Positions 9,401-19,100 of a DNA stretch of 31,257 nucleotides are shown piece after piece. Location: contig MU604005.1 in assembly GCA_025201845.1 (NCBI GenBank), positions 47,869 to 79,125 of the forward strand. Reading direction: 5' to 3'. This DNA is from Martensiomyces pterosporus (lineage: Eukaryota > Kickxellomycota > Kickxellomycetes > Kickxellales > Kickxellaceae). Within the stretch, counting starts at the first letter, position 1; every line of letters starts with the position of its first letter. The translations under genes and the position numbers were made by a program. A model generated the notes under the pieces. It had not been told where the DNA came from. It saw only the letters and a list, made by a program, of their open reading frames with translations, and ran no database searches.

Positions 9401-11007
9401 CCGCAATGGGCAGTGGTGCTTCTGGAGTACTGGCGGCAGCGGCACCGTCAATTTCAGTCTCCTGGCGGGTCTGGCTCTCTGCGCCGTTTGTGGTGCCCTC
9501 CGGGGCCTCCTTCGCGTCGCTGCTGACTGGCTCAACGGCAGCAGCTTGCTCAGATCCGCTCTTTTTCTCTGCTGGCTGGTCCGCTGTGTCCTTGGCTGGG
9601 CTAGTTGGCTCTTCGTCACTTTCATCAGACACAGTAGCCTGGGCAGCTGTTGCACCAGCGGCGGCAGTGGCAGAAGCAGCGGCAGGAGGATTGCCGCTAC
9701 TATTCACGGTCACAGCCTGCTTGCGCTTGTTGCGGCGCTTGGGCTTCTTCTTTTTCTTCTTCTTTTCATCGCCTGCATCAACAGGAGCGGCAGCTTCAGC
9801 AGCAGTGCCGGGGGCGGTGCCGGCAGCCGTGTTGGTATCCTTGGAGTCCTCAGCCGCCTGCGATTGCAAAGTGCTTGCCTCCGCTTCGTTGTCCTCCAGC
9901 TCGTCCTCCACGTCCGACACGTCTTCCTCGGGCTGGATCCTCGGGAAGAAGAAGAAGCTCAGCTCGCGCTGAGCAGACTCGGCAGAGTCGCTACCGTGAA
10001 CGGCATTGCGCTGGCCATCAGCGCCAATCTGGGCTCTCAGCGACAGCGGAGCCTGCTCCCGAGCAGCCCCAGAGTTGGTGGGGCCGATCATAGTGCGCCA
10101 GCCACGAATGACATCGTCTCCGTCAAGCAGCAGCGCAATAACCGGTCCGCTGGTCATAAACGACACCAGGCCTTCAAAGAAGGGCTTCTCTGCATGCTCG
10201 GCATAAAAGGTCCTGGCCTGGGCCTTGGAGAGCTTGATATCAATGCGGTCCTTGATAGTGTAGCCACGGGCTGTGATCCGGTTCATTACCTTGGCCACAG
10301 CGTGCTCGTCCTGGGAGACATCGGGCTTGATCATGGCAAGAGTTTGGTGCGCGCTTTCGGCCCTCTGCATCAAAAAGCTGTCGTAAGGGATCTCTGGGAC
10401 AGAGTCAGAGAACACCAAAGCCAGCTGCTTGACTGCGTTCTCCGGCTCCTCGGATCCATCGACTGCGTTACGGATGCGGTCGATGGCAAGGATGCCGCGG
10501 ATGGAGTCGTTGTCTCTATCCTCGCTTTCAGCAGAGAACTCAGGGCCCATGGTGATTTGCCAGTACAGCGTGGCATCGTCCTTGGTCAGCTCCAGCGCAA
10601 GACTTGGCGCACACGTAATGTAGTCGATCCATTCCTGGTGGTCCTCGTCAAACACCTTGTCAGGAAACAGGGCATCAGCGAGCTCGCTGGTTAGCCAAAC
10701 GAGCTTTTGCCGGGTAATCTCAAACTCGTTCAGCTTGATAAGGGCATCGACTTGCTGGTATTTGAACGGGGTCAGGGCATCGGGCTTGACCAGAGCAAAC
10801 GACTTGTTGGTGACTTCTTCCTACGCCAAAACAAACAGGTGCAAGAGCCGATAAGAAGCGCCAGAAGTCGTTTAATGCTGTGTGCATGTGGGCGTGTGGA
10901 CAAACCCGGTATCTGCAGGCGGGTCCTTTGCACTGGAGCTAGGTGCAGCAGGCAGCTAGACAGGGCCAAGGAGCATTTGCGTCAGGCAGCAGGCTTACCT
11001 CTGGCAT
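6495..11007 (-). CDS. Protein with three nucleoside diphosphate kinase domains and long disordered tail (one intron)
   Basis: Exon 1 (11007-10999) codes only for Met-Pro-Glu. After a 178-base intron (GTAAGC to GCGTAG), exon 2 (10820-6495) continues EEVTNKSFALVKPDAL, giving 1444 residues. Three NDK domains lie at about 5-145, 160-290 and 485-625. Each starts with a family 'xLxKPD' motif: ALVKPDAL, AMIKPDVS and ALIKPDAY. NDKs move a phosphate between nucleotides through a histidine. The matching positions are RNAVDGSEE (Asp at 124, no His), RNAVHGSDS (His 278, intact) and QNAVHASKD (His 607, degenerate Ser-Asp part). After domain 3 come an acidic region (about 645-830), three SPF motifs, and a basic Ala/Thr/Ser/Pro/Arg-rich tail (about 965-1430). 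Triple NDK arrays occur in NME8/TXNDC3-type axonemal proteins, but no thioredoxin domain is seen here. The start is the least certain part: the frame is open upstream to an ATG at 11175. Confidence 0.8.
10821..10998 (-). other. Intron of the triple-NDK gene
   Basis: Donor GTAAGC follows ATGCCAGAG, and acceptor TTTTGGCGTAG precedes GAAGAAGTCACC. Both ends are phase 0. Without this splice the first NDK domain has no ATG, because the codon at 10655 sometimes read as a start is GTG inside the domain. Confidence 0.7.
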
Positions 11008-11310
11008 CTCTGAGCAGCTTTTATTGCTGGCTGTCCCGCTGGTCTTGGGATCAATGTCTTCTAGCAGTAAGGATATGCTCAATGCAGTGGCCGGTTTGTG
11101 TGGTGCAGCCGTAAACACGCCGGTAAAAGGTCTTTGCTGTGGGCGGCCTAAGAGCACGTTGAGATCAGGGAGCATGTTTGCAGTAGTAGCTTACACTTGG
11201 TGGCAGATGCAAGTTAGCTGTGTGTATACATGTCGGCAGCGGAGAAGAGGAGTGGAAAGAGAGGCACAGCTTGCGACAGCAGCTGCAAGATTTGAGAGCT
11301 GGCAGATGCT

Positions 11311-11370
11311 GGTCCTCTTGCTGCTGGTCCTCTTGCTGCTGGTCCTCTTGCTGCTGCTGCTGCTGCTGCT
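11311..11370. repeat. 15-bp tandem repeat (three copies) running into a CTG run
   Basis: The unit GGTCCTCTTGCTGCT occurs three times without change at 11311-11355. The last copy runs into seven CTG triplets (11351-11370). The period is a multiple of three, but no real coding frame is evident on either strand. Confidence 0.9.
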
Positions 11371-11512
11371 CTGTACGCCTGTTGCAAAGGCACCTCCTGT
11401 GAAGAGCTGGACATGGTGCATTGTGCAAATCAATGAGATGTAGCAGTATCCAGAATAGGCAGCAGCGGCAGCAGGCAGCGGCATTACTTAAACAATGGAC
11501 CAAGCAAGCGGC

Positions 11513-11542
11513 AGCCAGGGAAGCACCAGCCAGGGAAGCACC
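11513..11542. repeat. 15-bp direct repeat (two copies plus partial)
   Basis: The unit AGCCAGGGAAGCACC occurs at 11513-11527 and 11528-11542, followed by a partial third copy (AGCAGGGAGA). The sequence is unrelated to the 15-bp unit at 11311. Confidence 0.85.
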
Positions 11543-12424
11543 AGCAGGGAGAAAGCGAGCAGGGAAGGCGAGAGCGCGGGGTATGGCAATTAGAAAGCCG
11601 CAACTCCCCCTTCTGCTACCACAAAGAGAACGAGTTCTGGGTGGCTTGGTATTGACCCCCTCTCCCACCACGGCCAGCTGCCTGCACTGCTGCCTGCACC
11701 TGCCTAGTCGCCTGCCGATGCTGCTTGCGGCGGCTAGAAAAGGCAAGGGCAGCTGGGGCATAAGAGACCAGGGTGCGGAAGCCGCAGGCACATTATGTCT
11801 GGGCCATGGGCGGAGTGGGGGAGTGGACGGGTGCTTACCTTAACGCAAAAACAAAGCTCGGGCTAGCTACTGGCCAAGAAGGGGGCGACGCAGCGTCTGT
11901 GGGTGCGGGTGAGTGCGTGGGCGCTAGGGAATAATAAACGCGCGAACGGCAGAAGCTGGGGTGTAAAGAGAGATAAGCAAAGCAGCAAGCAGAATGGAGA
12001 AAGAAACGAGAACGGGCCTCCAGGCGCTTTGTTGCTTCGTTTTCTGCGAGCTACAAAAGCAGCAGCCCTCCCCCTACACCGCCCAACCTGCACTCGGCCG
12101 CCTGCCCACCCACACTCGCCACGGCCTTGTTTACGGCTGCTTGCCTGTGTTTGTGCGTGTGTGGTGAAAGGCTGCTGTCTCGAGCGAGTGATTTGCCGTG
12201 CTGATCGCGGCTCGCTCAGCCAGCCTTTTTCCATGTGGCTCACAACGGCCGAGCAGCAGCACAAGGATTTCCCAGCCAATTTCTCTACAGCCTGCACAGC
12301 TTGGACGACTATTTTGTGTTGCAAGCACACCCCCTTCCAGCTACGGGTGGTGCATCTAGCGCAGTGGAGTGAAAGTTTAGAACGAAAAGCAACATGGATG
12401 GCGAAGAGGGCGCGCTGGCTCTGC

Positions 12425-14002
12425 TCACTTGGCTGCCTGGCTGAGCGACTGCTTGATGGAAGCAACGGCATCCGCTTCCAGCTTCTCGCGGCAGTTGTAT
12501 AGCTTGACGCGGCTGGCCACTTCGCCAAGCCAGCGCAGCGTGTAGACATTGCCGTCGATGAACGAAAACTCCTTAAAGTCCAGGCCGTGCTTGCGGCAGA
12601 TGTCCTTGACCATAGGCTGGATCTGGCCCAGCTTGTGCCGCGGAAGGCGCGGGAACAGGTGGTGCTCCACCTGGAACTGAAGGCCGCCGTGGAACCAGTC
12701 AAGCGCCCTGTGGCAGACGACGTCCATTGTTGTGCGGACCTGCCGAGCAGCGAAGCACTCGCGCACTGGGTCTGGCGACTCTGTTGACATTGCAAAGTGC
12801 GACAGCGTGATCTGGATGTGGAGCACGGCCGACACCGTGTGCGCAACGGTCAGGTACAGGAACAGATACGGCCATGTTGGGATGTTGGACAGCAGCCAGC
12901 TGAACCACACAAAGAAGACGCCTATGCACCCCATTTCTAGGAACCGGTACGGCGCAAAGTCGCTGAAGAGGAGGTAGTTCCAGCTCAAGAAGTACAGGTT
13001 GTACCGCGCAAAGCACATGATCAAGTAGTACAGCTTGTCCTGGAGAGAGACAAAGAGCCGTGCTGCAGCATCAAACTCCATGACGCGCTTGTAGTATGTC
13101 GAGTAGCGGCTCTCAAAGAACCGCGTCGACACAGCAAAGAACGGCAGGTGCTGGATGTCGGGGTCGTTGTCGACGTCGTTGGTGACGATGTGGTGCGTGT
13201 TGTGGTTCTTCTTCCACCAGCCAACACTCAGACCGCCCAGCAGATCAGCTATGCAAATGCCCAGCACCATGTCGAACTCGCGCACCCCCGTCAGCTCGTT
13301 GTGGCCTAGATCGTGCGCAAAGAACGCCAGCTGCTGCCACAGCAGGGCCGTGCTCAGACCAGCGAGCAGATATGTCCACGCGCTGTGGGGCCCGTAGACG
13401 ATAAGCACAACCGATGTCAGGAAGAACATCATATACCGAGCGCCCTCAAACAAGTAGTCCTGGTAGCTGCACTTGTAGAGTCCAGCTTCGTGCAGCTGGT
13501 CATCCAGCCTGCGGAAGTCGCGCTGTATTGCTGCATAGTCGAGGTCCGTCGCCCCCAGCTGGTCGCCAGGCTGCGGATGCACGCTGCCGTCATTTGGCGT
13601 GGATCGTGCCGCGGAGTACTCCAGCTCCATGTCCTCTACATACGACACCACAAACCCATCCTTCTCGTCGGGGGCAAACTGTGCAACAGCCCAGCGCGGC
13701 ATTCTCTCGTCGAGCACTTCCTGCGGGTGCATGCACCTCACTTCGTCGGTTGCGTCTCTGCCCACCATGTGCATGATTGCGAGCGGCCCGCCAGGATGCT
13801 TGTTGACGAATCCGTTCAGCTTGCACACCAGCCCATCTATAATCACCAGGTACTCTCCGCCAGCTATGCGCTTGCGCAGCTCGCTCGGAGTGCATAGGGG
13901 CAGCTTGCGCCTGCGCTTGTCTGGTAGTCGCTTGGATGCTCCAGCAGCCGCATCCTTTGTGCTGCTGTGCGTCAGAAACGGCGACGGCGTGCGAGGCGGC
14001 AT
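12425..14002 (-). CDS. Cytochrome b5-fused front-end desaturase, probably delta-8 sphingolipid desaturase
   Basis: A single exon of 525 residues. A basic N-terminal tail is followed by a cytochrome b5 domain (about 37-125) with the heme motif HPGG at 69-72, which feeds electrons to the desaturase. The three histidine boxes that bind the di-iron centre are HDLGH (230-234), HNTHH (267-271) and QVEHH (444-448). Gln in place of the first His of box 3 marks front-end desaturases, which act between an existing double bond and the carboxyl or head-group end. Hydrophobic segments between the boxes fit an ER membrane enzyme. The context GGLSVGWWKKNHNTHH and DPDIQHLPFF is like fungal delta-8 sphingolipid desaturases that modify the long-chain base of glucosylceramide. 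A delta-6 or delta-5 fatty-acid substrate cannot be excluded from sequence. A TATA-like CATATAGA lies about 35 bases upstream. The gene is divergent from the DnaJ gene. Confidence 0.88.
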   Translation of the reverse strand: MPPRTPSPFLTHSSTKDAAAGASKRLPDKRRRKLPLCTPSELRKRIAGGEYLVIIDGLVCKLNGFVNKHPGGPLAIMHMVGRDATDEVRCMHPQEVLDERMPRWAVAQFAPDEKDGFVVSYVEDMELEYSAARSTPNDGSVHPQPGDQLGATDLDYAAIQRDFRRLDDQLHEAGLYKCSYQDYLFEGARYMMFFLTSVVLIVYGPHSAWTYLLAGLSTALLWQQLAFFAHDLGHNELTGVREFDMVLGICIADLLGGLSVGWWKKNHNTHHIVTNDVDNDPDIQHLPFFAVSTRFFESRYSTYYKRVMEFDAAARLFVSLQDKLYYLIMCFARYNLYFLSWNYLLFSDFAPYRFLEMGCIGVFFVWFSWLLSNIPTWPYLFLYLTVAHTVSAVLHIQITLSHFAMSTESPDPVRECFAARQVRTTMDVVCHRALDWFHGGLQFQVEHHLFPRLPRHKLGQIQPMVKDICRKHGLDFKEFSFIDGNVYTLRWLGEVASRVKLYNCREKLEADAVASIKQSLSQAAK

Positions 14003-14752
14003 CCCTTTCCAGTTCTGAGCTCTGATACCGCGGTCTATATGGCTACAAGCGGGTATATGTAGGCGTCGCTGTGGTGCTGGTCCTGGGTCGTGCTATCGCT
14101 GTCGACAGTGGCTGTGGAGGCGCGAGCAGTACAAACACAGGCAGATATGCGCGGTGCAGAGACGGGTGGAGCAGACAGAATAAGTATCCACAGCGGCAGA
14201 AGCAAACTTTGCGTGGGCGAAGAGAGAGGTGAGGAACAAAGGGCAGAAAAGGAGCCCAAGTGCCAGCAGCCTGCTGCCCTCGTACCAGAGGGGCCCGAGT
14301 GCACCCAACACGGGTGCACGGCCTGCAGCGGCGCCTTGGCAAACCGGCCGGCCATCCTCAACAGTCTCGAGTCGATCTTGCTCAGCCAACCAGCAGGGCA
14401 GTATTTTGAGCCCGCAACAAACATTGGCGGCAGCCTGCTGAGCCTGTCTCCCGGAGTGCGTCTCTGGCAAACGGTCCAGGAAGCCGAACCGCCGAGCCGC
14501 GCACTGGTCTTGCCTGTCGAGCGAGCTGGCCAATCAACGAGCCACACATACGACGCAGGGCAAAGCGGAGGCAGCAGCCCAAGCACGGGCGGCCTTGGTG
14601 CTGCTTCGGCTGGCAGCCTGTGGCTCTGTGCACACCCCGCCTGCGCCCGCGTTTTGAGAGCTTTCGTGGCTTTCTCTTGCTCAGTCGCTCGTTTGTTTTT
14701 GCTGCACACGCTTTTAGACGCTTCATTTCCTTCGCCTACTACCTGCCACACC
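14003..14752. other. Divergent promoter region between the desaturase and the ER DnaJ gene
   Basis: About 750 bases shared by two genes transcribed away from each other. It holds the desaturase TATA candidates and a CCAAT box at 14530-14534 on the plus strand. CCACA follows the CCAAT box seven bases later (14542-14546), a little like an ER-stress element. A T/C-rich stretch precedes the DnaJ ATG. The DnaJ frame is open through this whole stretch to 14090, but the extra residues look like chance reading of GC-rich DNA. Confidence 0.5.
14034..14040 (-). promoter_or_regulatory. TATA-like element of the desaturase gene
   Basis: The minus strand reads CATATAGA about 35 bases above the ATG at 14002. 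A second candidate, ACATATACC, lies at 14052-14059. Either fits a short 5' UTR. Confidence 0.35.
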
Positions 14753-16033
14753 ATGCCGCTGTCGTGTAGACAGCCTATTGCGCGACTGCTTCGAAAGGCA
14801 CTCGTTGCCATTCTCGTTTTCACACTGTGCATGAGCTGCGTGGCCGCAGCTGCCGGTAAAGACTACTACAAGATCCTGGGTGTCTCTCGGGATGCGTCGC
14901 AGCAGGATATTAAGCGCCAGTACAAGACCCTGTCCCGAAAGCACCACCCGGACAAGAACCCTGGAGATGAGAAGGCCCATGAGCGCTTTATTGAGCTTGC
15001 AGAGGCGTATGAGGTTCTGAGCGATGACGAGAAGCGGGAGATCTACAACCGCTATGGCGAAGAGGGGCTGAAGAACCAGGGCGGGCCGGGCGGAGGCGGC
15101 GGGTTCCACGACCCATTCGACATTTTTGCCCAGTTCTTTGGCGGGCAGATTCGGTTCGACAGGAGGAGTGGCCCTGGTGGACGCGCAAAGCCCCGGGGCC
15201 CCGATGTGCATATCCGCGTTCCAGTCACGCTTCTGGAGCTATTTGGCGGCACCGAGATCGACACAGACATCTCGAAGCAGGCCATTTGCCCGCACTGCGA
15301 CGGCTCCGGCGCAGCATCGCCTGACGACATCGAGACATGCAGCACTTGCGGCGGCAGCGGCGTCCGCATCGTTAAGCAGATGCTTGGGCCTGGCATTGTC
15401 CAGCAAATGCAGACAACGTGCGACGAGTGCAGCGGAAAGGGAAAGAAGGTTGCAAAGCCCTGCCCACACTGCAAGGGGACGCGCGTGCAAAGGGCGTCCG
15501 ATCTCCTTACTATCCGCGTTGATCCCGGCATGTATGATGGCGAGGAGATCGCGTTTGAGGGCGAGGCTGACCAGCACCCCGACCACGAGCCGGGATCCGT
15601 CGTCTTCCATCTCCAGCAACAGCCACACAAGACATACCAGCGCAAGGGCGACGACCTGCATGCAGAGGTGACAATCACGCTGCTGGATGCGCTTGTCGGC
15701 TTCAACCGCACTATCCTCCACGTGGACGAAAAGTCGGCCGTTGATGTCGGCCGGTCAGCGGTCACGCCTCCCGGCTACGTGCAGAAGCTGCCCGGCAGGG
15801 GAATGCCGCGCCATCCTCGTTCTGGCAGCAGTCGGTTTGGCGACATGTACATCACCTACTGGATCCAGTTCCCCACAGCCATCAGCAGCAGCTCAAAGGA
15901 CGCAATTGCGCGCGCGCTGGGCGGTGGAGGCAGCATCGAGTGGGACGGCAGCAGCAGCAGCAGCAAGCACGATCGCAAGGACCACCGCGGGCGGCAAGCA
16001 CCGCGCGGACCACAGCACCACGATGAGCTGTAG
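14753..16033 (+). CDS. SCJ1: ER-lumenal DnaJ/Hsp40 co-chaperone (Scj1 type) with HDEL signal
   Basis: A single exon of 426 residues. The start at 14753 (CACACCATGCCG) gives a signal peptide: a basic start, hydrophobic LVAILVFTLCMSCVAAAA, with likely cleavage near residue 34. The frame is open further upstream, but an extension would bury this signal. The J domain (about 36-100) has HPD at 65-67, which stimulates the Hsp70 ATPase. A Gly-rich linker (GGPGGGGGFHDPFD) follows. The zinc region has four CxxC motifs: CPHCDGSG (179), CSTCGGSG (196), CDECSGKG (223) and a degenerate CPHCKGTR (237). The two substrate-binding C-terminal domains come next. The last residues are HDEL, the fungal ER retrieval signal. 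In yeast, Scj1 helps Kar2/BiP fold lumenal and glycosylated proteins. The gene is convergent with pyruvate carboxylase, with about 130 bases between the stops. Confidence 0.93.
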   Translation: MPLSCRQPIARLLRKALVAILVFTLCMSCVAAAAGKDYYKILGVSRDASQQDIKRQYKTLSRKHHPDKNPGDEKAHERFIELAEAYEVLSDDEKREIYNRYGEEGLKNQGGPGGGGGFHDPFDIFAQFFGGQIRFDRRSGPGGRAKPRGPDVHIRVPVTLLELFGGTEIDTDISKQAICPHCDGSGAASPDDIETCSTCGGSGVRIVKQMLGPGIVQQMQTTCDECSGKGKKVAKPCPHCKGTRVQRASDLLTIRVDPGMYDGEEIAFEGEADQHPDHEPGSVVFHLQQQPHKTYQRKGDDLHAEVTITLLDALVGFNRTILHVDEKSAVDVGRSAVTPPGYVQKLPGRGMPRHPRSGSSRFGDMYITYWIQFPTAISSSSKDAIARALGGGGSIEWDGSSSSSKHDRKDHRGRQAPRGPQHHDEL

Positions 16034-16165
16034 GACGACCCCAGCCAGCCAGTGCTGCTTCTGAAAGGCGATTTGCGATTTTGAAACAAGACTCACATAG
16101 TAGAAAAATAGTAAACCTGAGAAAACAAAAAAAGAAAGCCGGATATGAGCAGAGCAATGCCCGGA

Positions 16166-19100
16166 CTACTCGGTCTTGATTGAGCAGATGAGGTCGCCAG
16201 CGCTGAGGCTGTCGTTGATGTCAACGTCAAGGGACTCGACGACGCCGTCGGCAGGAGCGCCAACAACAGTCTCCATCTTCATGGCGCTAAGCACGCAGAT
16301 GGCCTGGCCAGCCTTGACCTTGTCGCCAACGGCAGCCTTGATCTCAACGACGGCGCCGCTCATCGGCGCACCAAGCTGGTTCTTCTGCTTGGGGTCGGCG
16401 CGCGGGCGAGCCTTGACCTCGGGCTTGACCGAGGTGTCGTCAACGGTGACGATTCGAGGCTCACCGTTGATCTCAAAGTAGACGTCGCGCTTGGCAGTTT
16501 CGGTCTGGAGGGGGCCGAGGGCGATGTAGCGAATGATGAGCGTCTTGCCGACCTCAAGCTGGACCTGAATCTCCTGGTTGACCTCAAGGGGGGTGAGGAA
16601 AAGAGGAGTGGGGATGAGCGACAGGTCGCCGAACTTTTGGCGCTGCGCCTGGAACTCGTCAAAGACGGCGGGGTAGAGCGCGGCAGAGAGGAGGTCGACG
16701 TCGCGGATGGCGCCGGGACCCCACTTGTCCTCGAGGTCGCGGCGGAGCTGGTCAAAGTCGAACTGCTCCATGGTGGCTCCGGGGCGGCCGTCGATTCTGG
16801 GGGCGTCGCGGATGATTGCAGCGCGCAGCTCCTCGGGGAAGCCGCCGACGGGCTGGCCAAGGTAGCCCTGGAAGAACTCGACGACGGACTTGGGGAACGA
16901 CAGAGAGGCAGCCTGCTCAACAACCTCGTCGCCGGAAAGGTGGTTGGTCACCATGAACTGGGCAAAGTCGCCGACAACCTTGCTGCTGGGCGTGACCTTG
17001 ACGAGGTCGCCGCAGATGCGGTTGGCCTCGGCGTAGGCGGACTTGACGTCGTTCCAGCGGGTGCCGAGCCCAAGAGACTGGGCCTGGAACAGCAGGTTGG
17101 TGTACTGGCCGCCAGGCATCTCGTGGAGGTAGACCGAGGTGTCGGATGCCTTGACTCCGGGGTCGAAGCACGAGTAGACCAGGCGAGTCTGCTCCCAGTA
17201 CGAGTTGAGCGCCTGGATCGCTTCGGCCGAGATGCCGGTGTCCTGCTCGGTGCCCTCGAGAGCCGAGACAAAGGCACCCATGCATGGCTGGGAGGTGACG
17301 CCGGACATGCTGTCGATGGCCAGGTCAATGACGTCGGCGCCAGCCTCGGCACACGCGAGCATGGCAGCAACACCAGCGCCGGCAGTGTCGTGCGTATGGA
17401 CGTGGATGGGCAGGTTGGGGTGGCGCGCGCGGATGGCGCCGATGAGAAGCCTGGCGGCCTTGGGCTTGAGGAGGCCAGCCATGTCCTTGATGCCCAGGAT
17501 GTGGATGTCGAGGGCAACAAGCTCGTCGACCAGGTCAAGGTAGTACTCGAGAGTGTACTTGGGGTGCTTGGCTGGGTTGGACACGTCGCCGGTGTAGCAC
17601 ACGGTGGCCTCGATCACGCCGTTGGCCTTGCGCACGGCGTCAATCCCAAGCCGAAGGTTCTCAACGTAGTTGAGCGAGTCAAAGACGCGGAACACGTCGA
17701 CGCCGTGGCTGCGCGCCTGCTTGCAGAAGTCGTACACCACGTTGTCGGGGTACGAGGTGTACCCGACGGCGTTGGCGCCGCGCAGAAGCATCTGGAAGGG
17801 GATGTTGGGCACAAGGCGGCGCAGGCGGTCGAGGCGGTCCCACGGGTCCTCGTGGAGGAAGCGCATCGCAACATCGAACGTGGCGCCGCCCCACATCTCG
17901 AGGGCGAACGCATTGGACATGGCGTGCGCAGTGGTGGCAGCGATGCGCTCCATGTCGTGGGTGCGCAGGCGCGTGGCGAGCAGCGACTGGTGCGCGTCGC
18001 GCCAGGTCGTGTCCATGACCAGGACGCCCTTGTGCTGGCGGACAGCCTGCGCAAAGGCAGCAGGGCCGCTCTTAAGGAGGATATCGCGCCAGCCGGCCGG
18101 AGGCGTGGTGGTGACGTCGATGGGCCTGCCCTCCGAGTTGACGAGGGCCGGGATGCTGGGCTCCTCCAAGCCAGGCTGGGGCGGGGTGACCTGGCCCTGG
18201 ATGCGGCAGCCGTTGGTGATGACGTCGCCGAGGTAGGCCAGAAGCTTGGCTGCACGGTTGCGGAACTTGGTGGTTGCAAACAGCTGCGGGGTGTCGTCGA
18301 TGAACGTGGTCCAGCAGTCGCCCTTGATGAACGTCTCGTTGGACAGGAGCCTCTGCAGGAACCACATGTTGGTCTTGACGCCGCTGATGCGGAACTCGAC
18401 AAGCGAGGCAAGCATGCGCCGGCGAGCCTTTTCGAACGTGGCGCCCGAGCACGTAAGCTTGACAAGGAGCGAGTCGTAGAACGGGGTGATGATGGAGCCC
18501 ATGAATCCAGAGCCGCCGTCAAGGCGCACGCCGTTGCCGCCGGGCGAGCGGTACACCTCGATCTTGCCGATGTCGGGCTGGAACCCCTGGGCAGGGTCCT
18601 CGGTGGTCACACGGCACTGGATGGCAAAGCCGCGGATGCTGATGCGCTCCTGGGAGATGTGGAGGTCAGACAGCGACCATCCGGCGGCAATGTGGAGCTG
18701 CAGCGAGATCAGGTCGAGGCCAGTGACCTCCTCGGTGACAGTATGCTCGACCTGGATGCGCGGGTTGATCTCGATGAAGTAGTGGCCGCGGTCGTCGACA
18801 AGGAACTCGGCGGTTCCGGCGTTGCGGTAGTTCACGTGGCGAGCAATCTTGACTGCGTCGGCAAGGATGGCGTCGCGCACTGCGGTGTCCAGCGTGGGAG
18901 CCGGCGCGATCTCAATGACCTTTTGGTGGCGGCGCTGCACCGAGCAGTCACGCTCAAAGAGGTGGATGACGCTGTCCTTGCCGTCGCCGAGGAGCTGGAC
19001 CTCGATGTGCTTGGGGCGGTCGAGGAAGCGCTCAATGAAGACAGTGCCGTCGCCAAACGCAGAGAGGGCCTCGGAGCGCGCGCGCTCAAAGGCCTCGTCG

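Larger units (their letters stand above)
11008..12424. other. Long intergenic region upstream of the triple-NDK gene
   Basis: About 1.4 kb with no convincing gene. It must hold the 3' UTR of the desaturase (from 12424 downward) and the promoter and perhaps untranslated exons of the NDK gene. It contains two unrelated 15-bp tandem repeats and a good minus-strand splice donor GTAAGC at 11838 after GTTAAG, which could end a 5' UTR exon. Open frames here are low-complexity products of the repeats. No tRNA-like fold or thioredoxin motif was found. Confidence 0.5.

Noticed and set aside
9009..10694. A 561-codon plus-strand frame opposite the NDK domains
   Set aside because: It lies exactly opposite three recognisable NDK domains and shows no domain of its own.
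11311..11370. A coding repeat (Gln/Glu/Asp-rich or Ser-Lys-Arg-Thr repeats on the minus strand)
   Set aside because: All three frames stay open only because the 15-bp unit is a multiple of three. The flanking residues show no protein-like pattern.
11008..11840. A thioredoxin exon upstream of the NDK domains, as in TXNDC3/NME8
   Set aside because: I looked for a WCxxC active site and surrounding thioredoxin pattern on the minus strand and found none.
14090..14752. In-frame N-terminal extension of the DnaJ protein by 221 residues
   Set aside because: It would bury the signal peptide that starts at 14753, which the HDEL ending requires. The residues look like random GC-rich translation, and the opposite strand is equally open.
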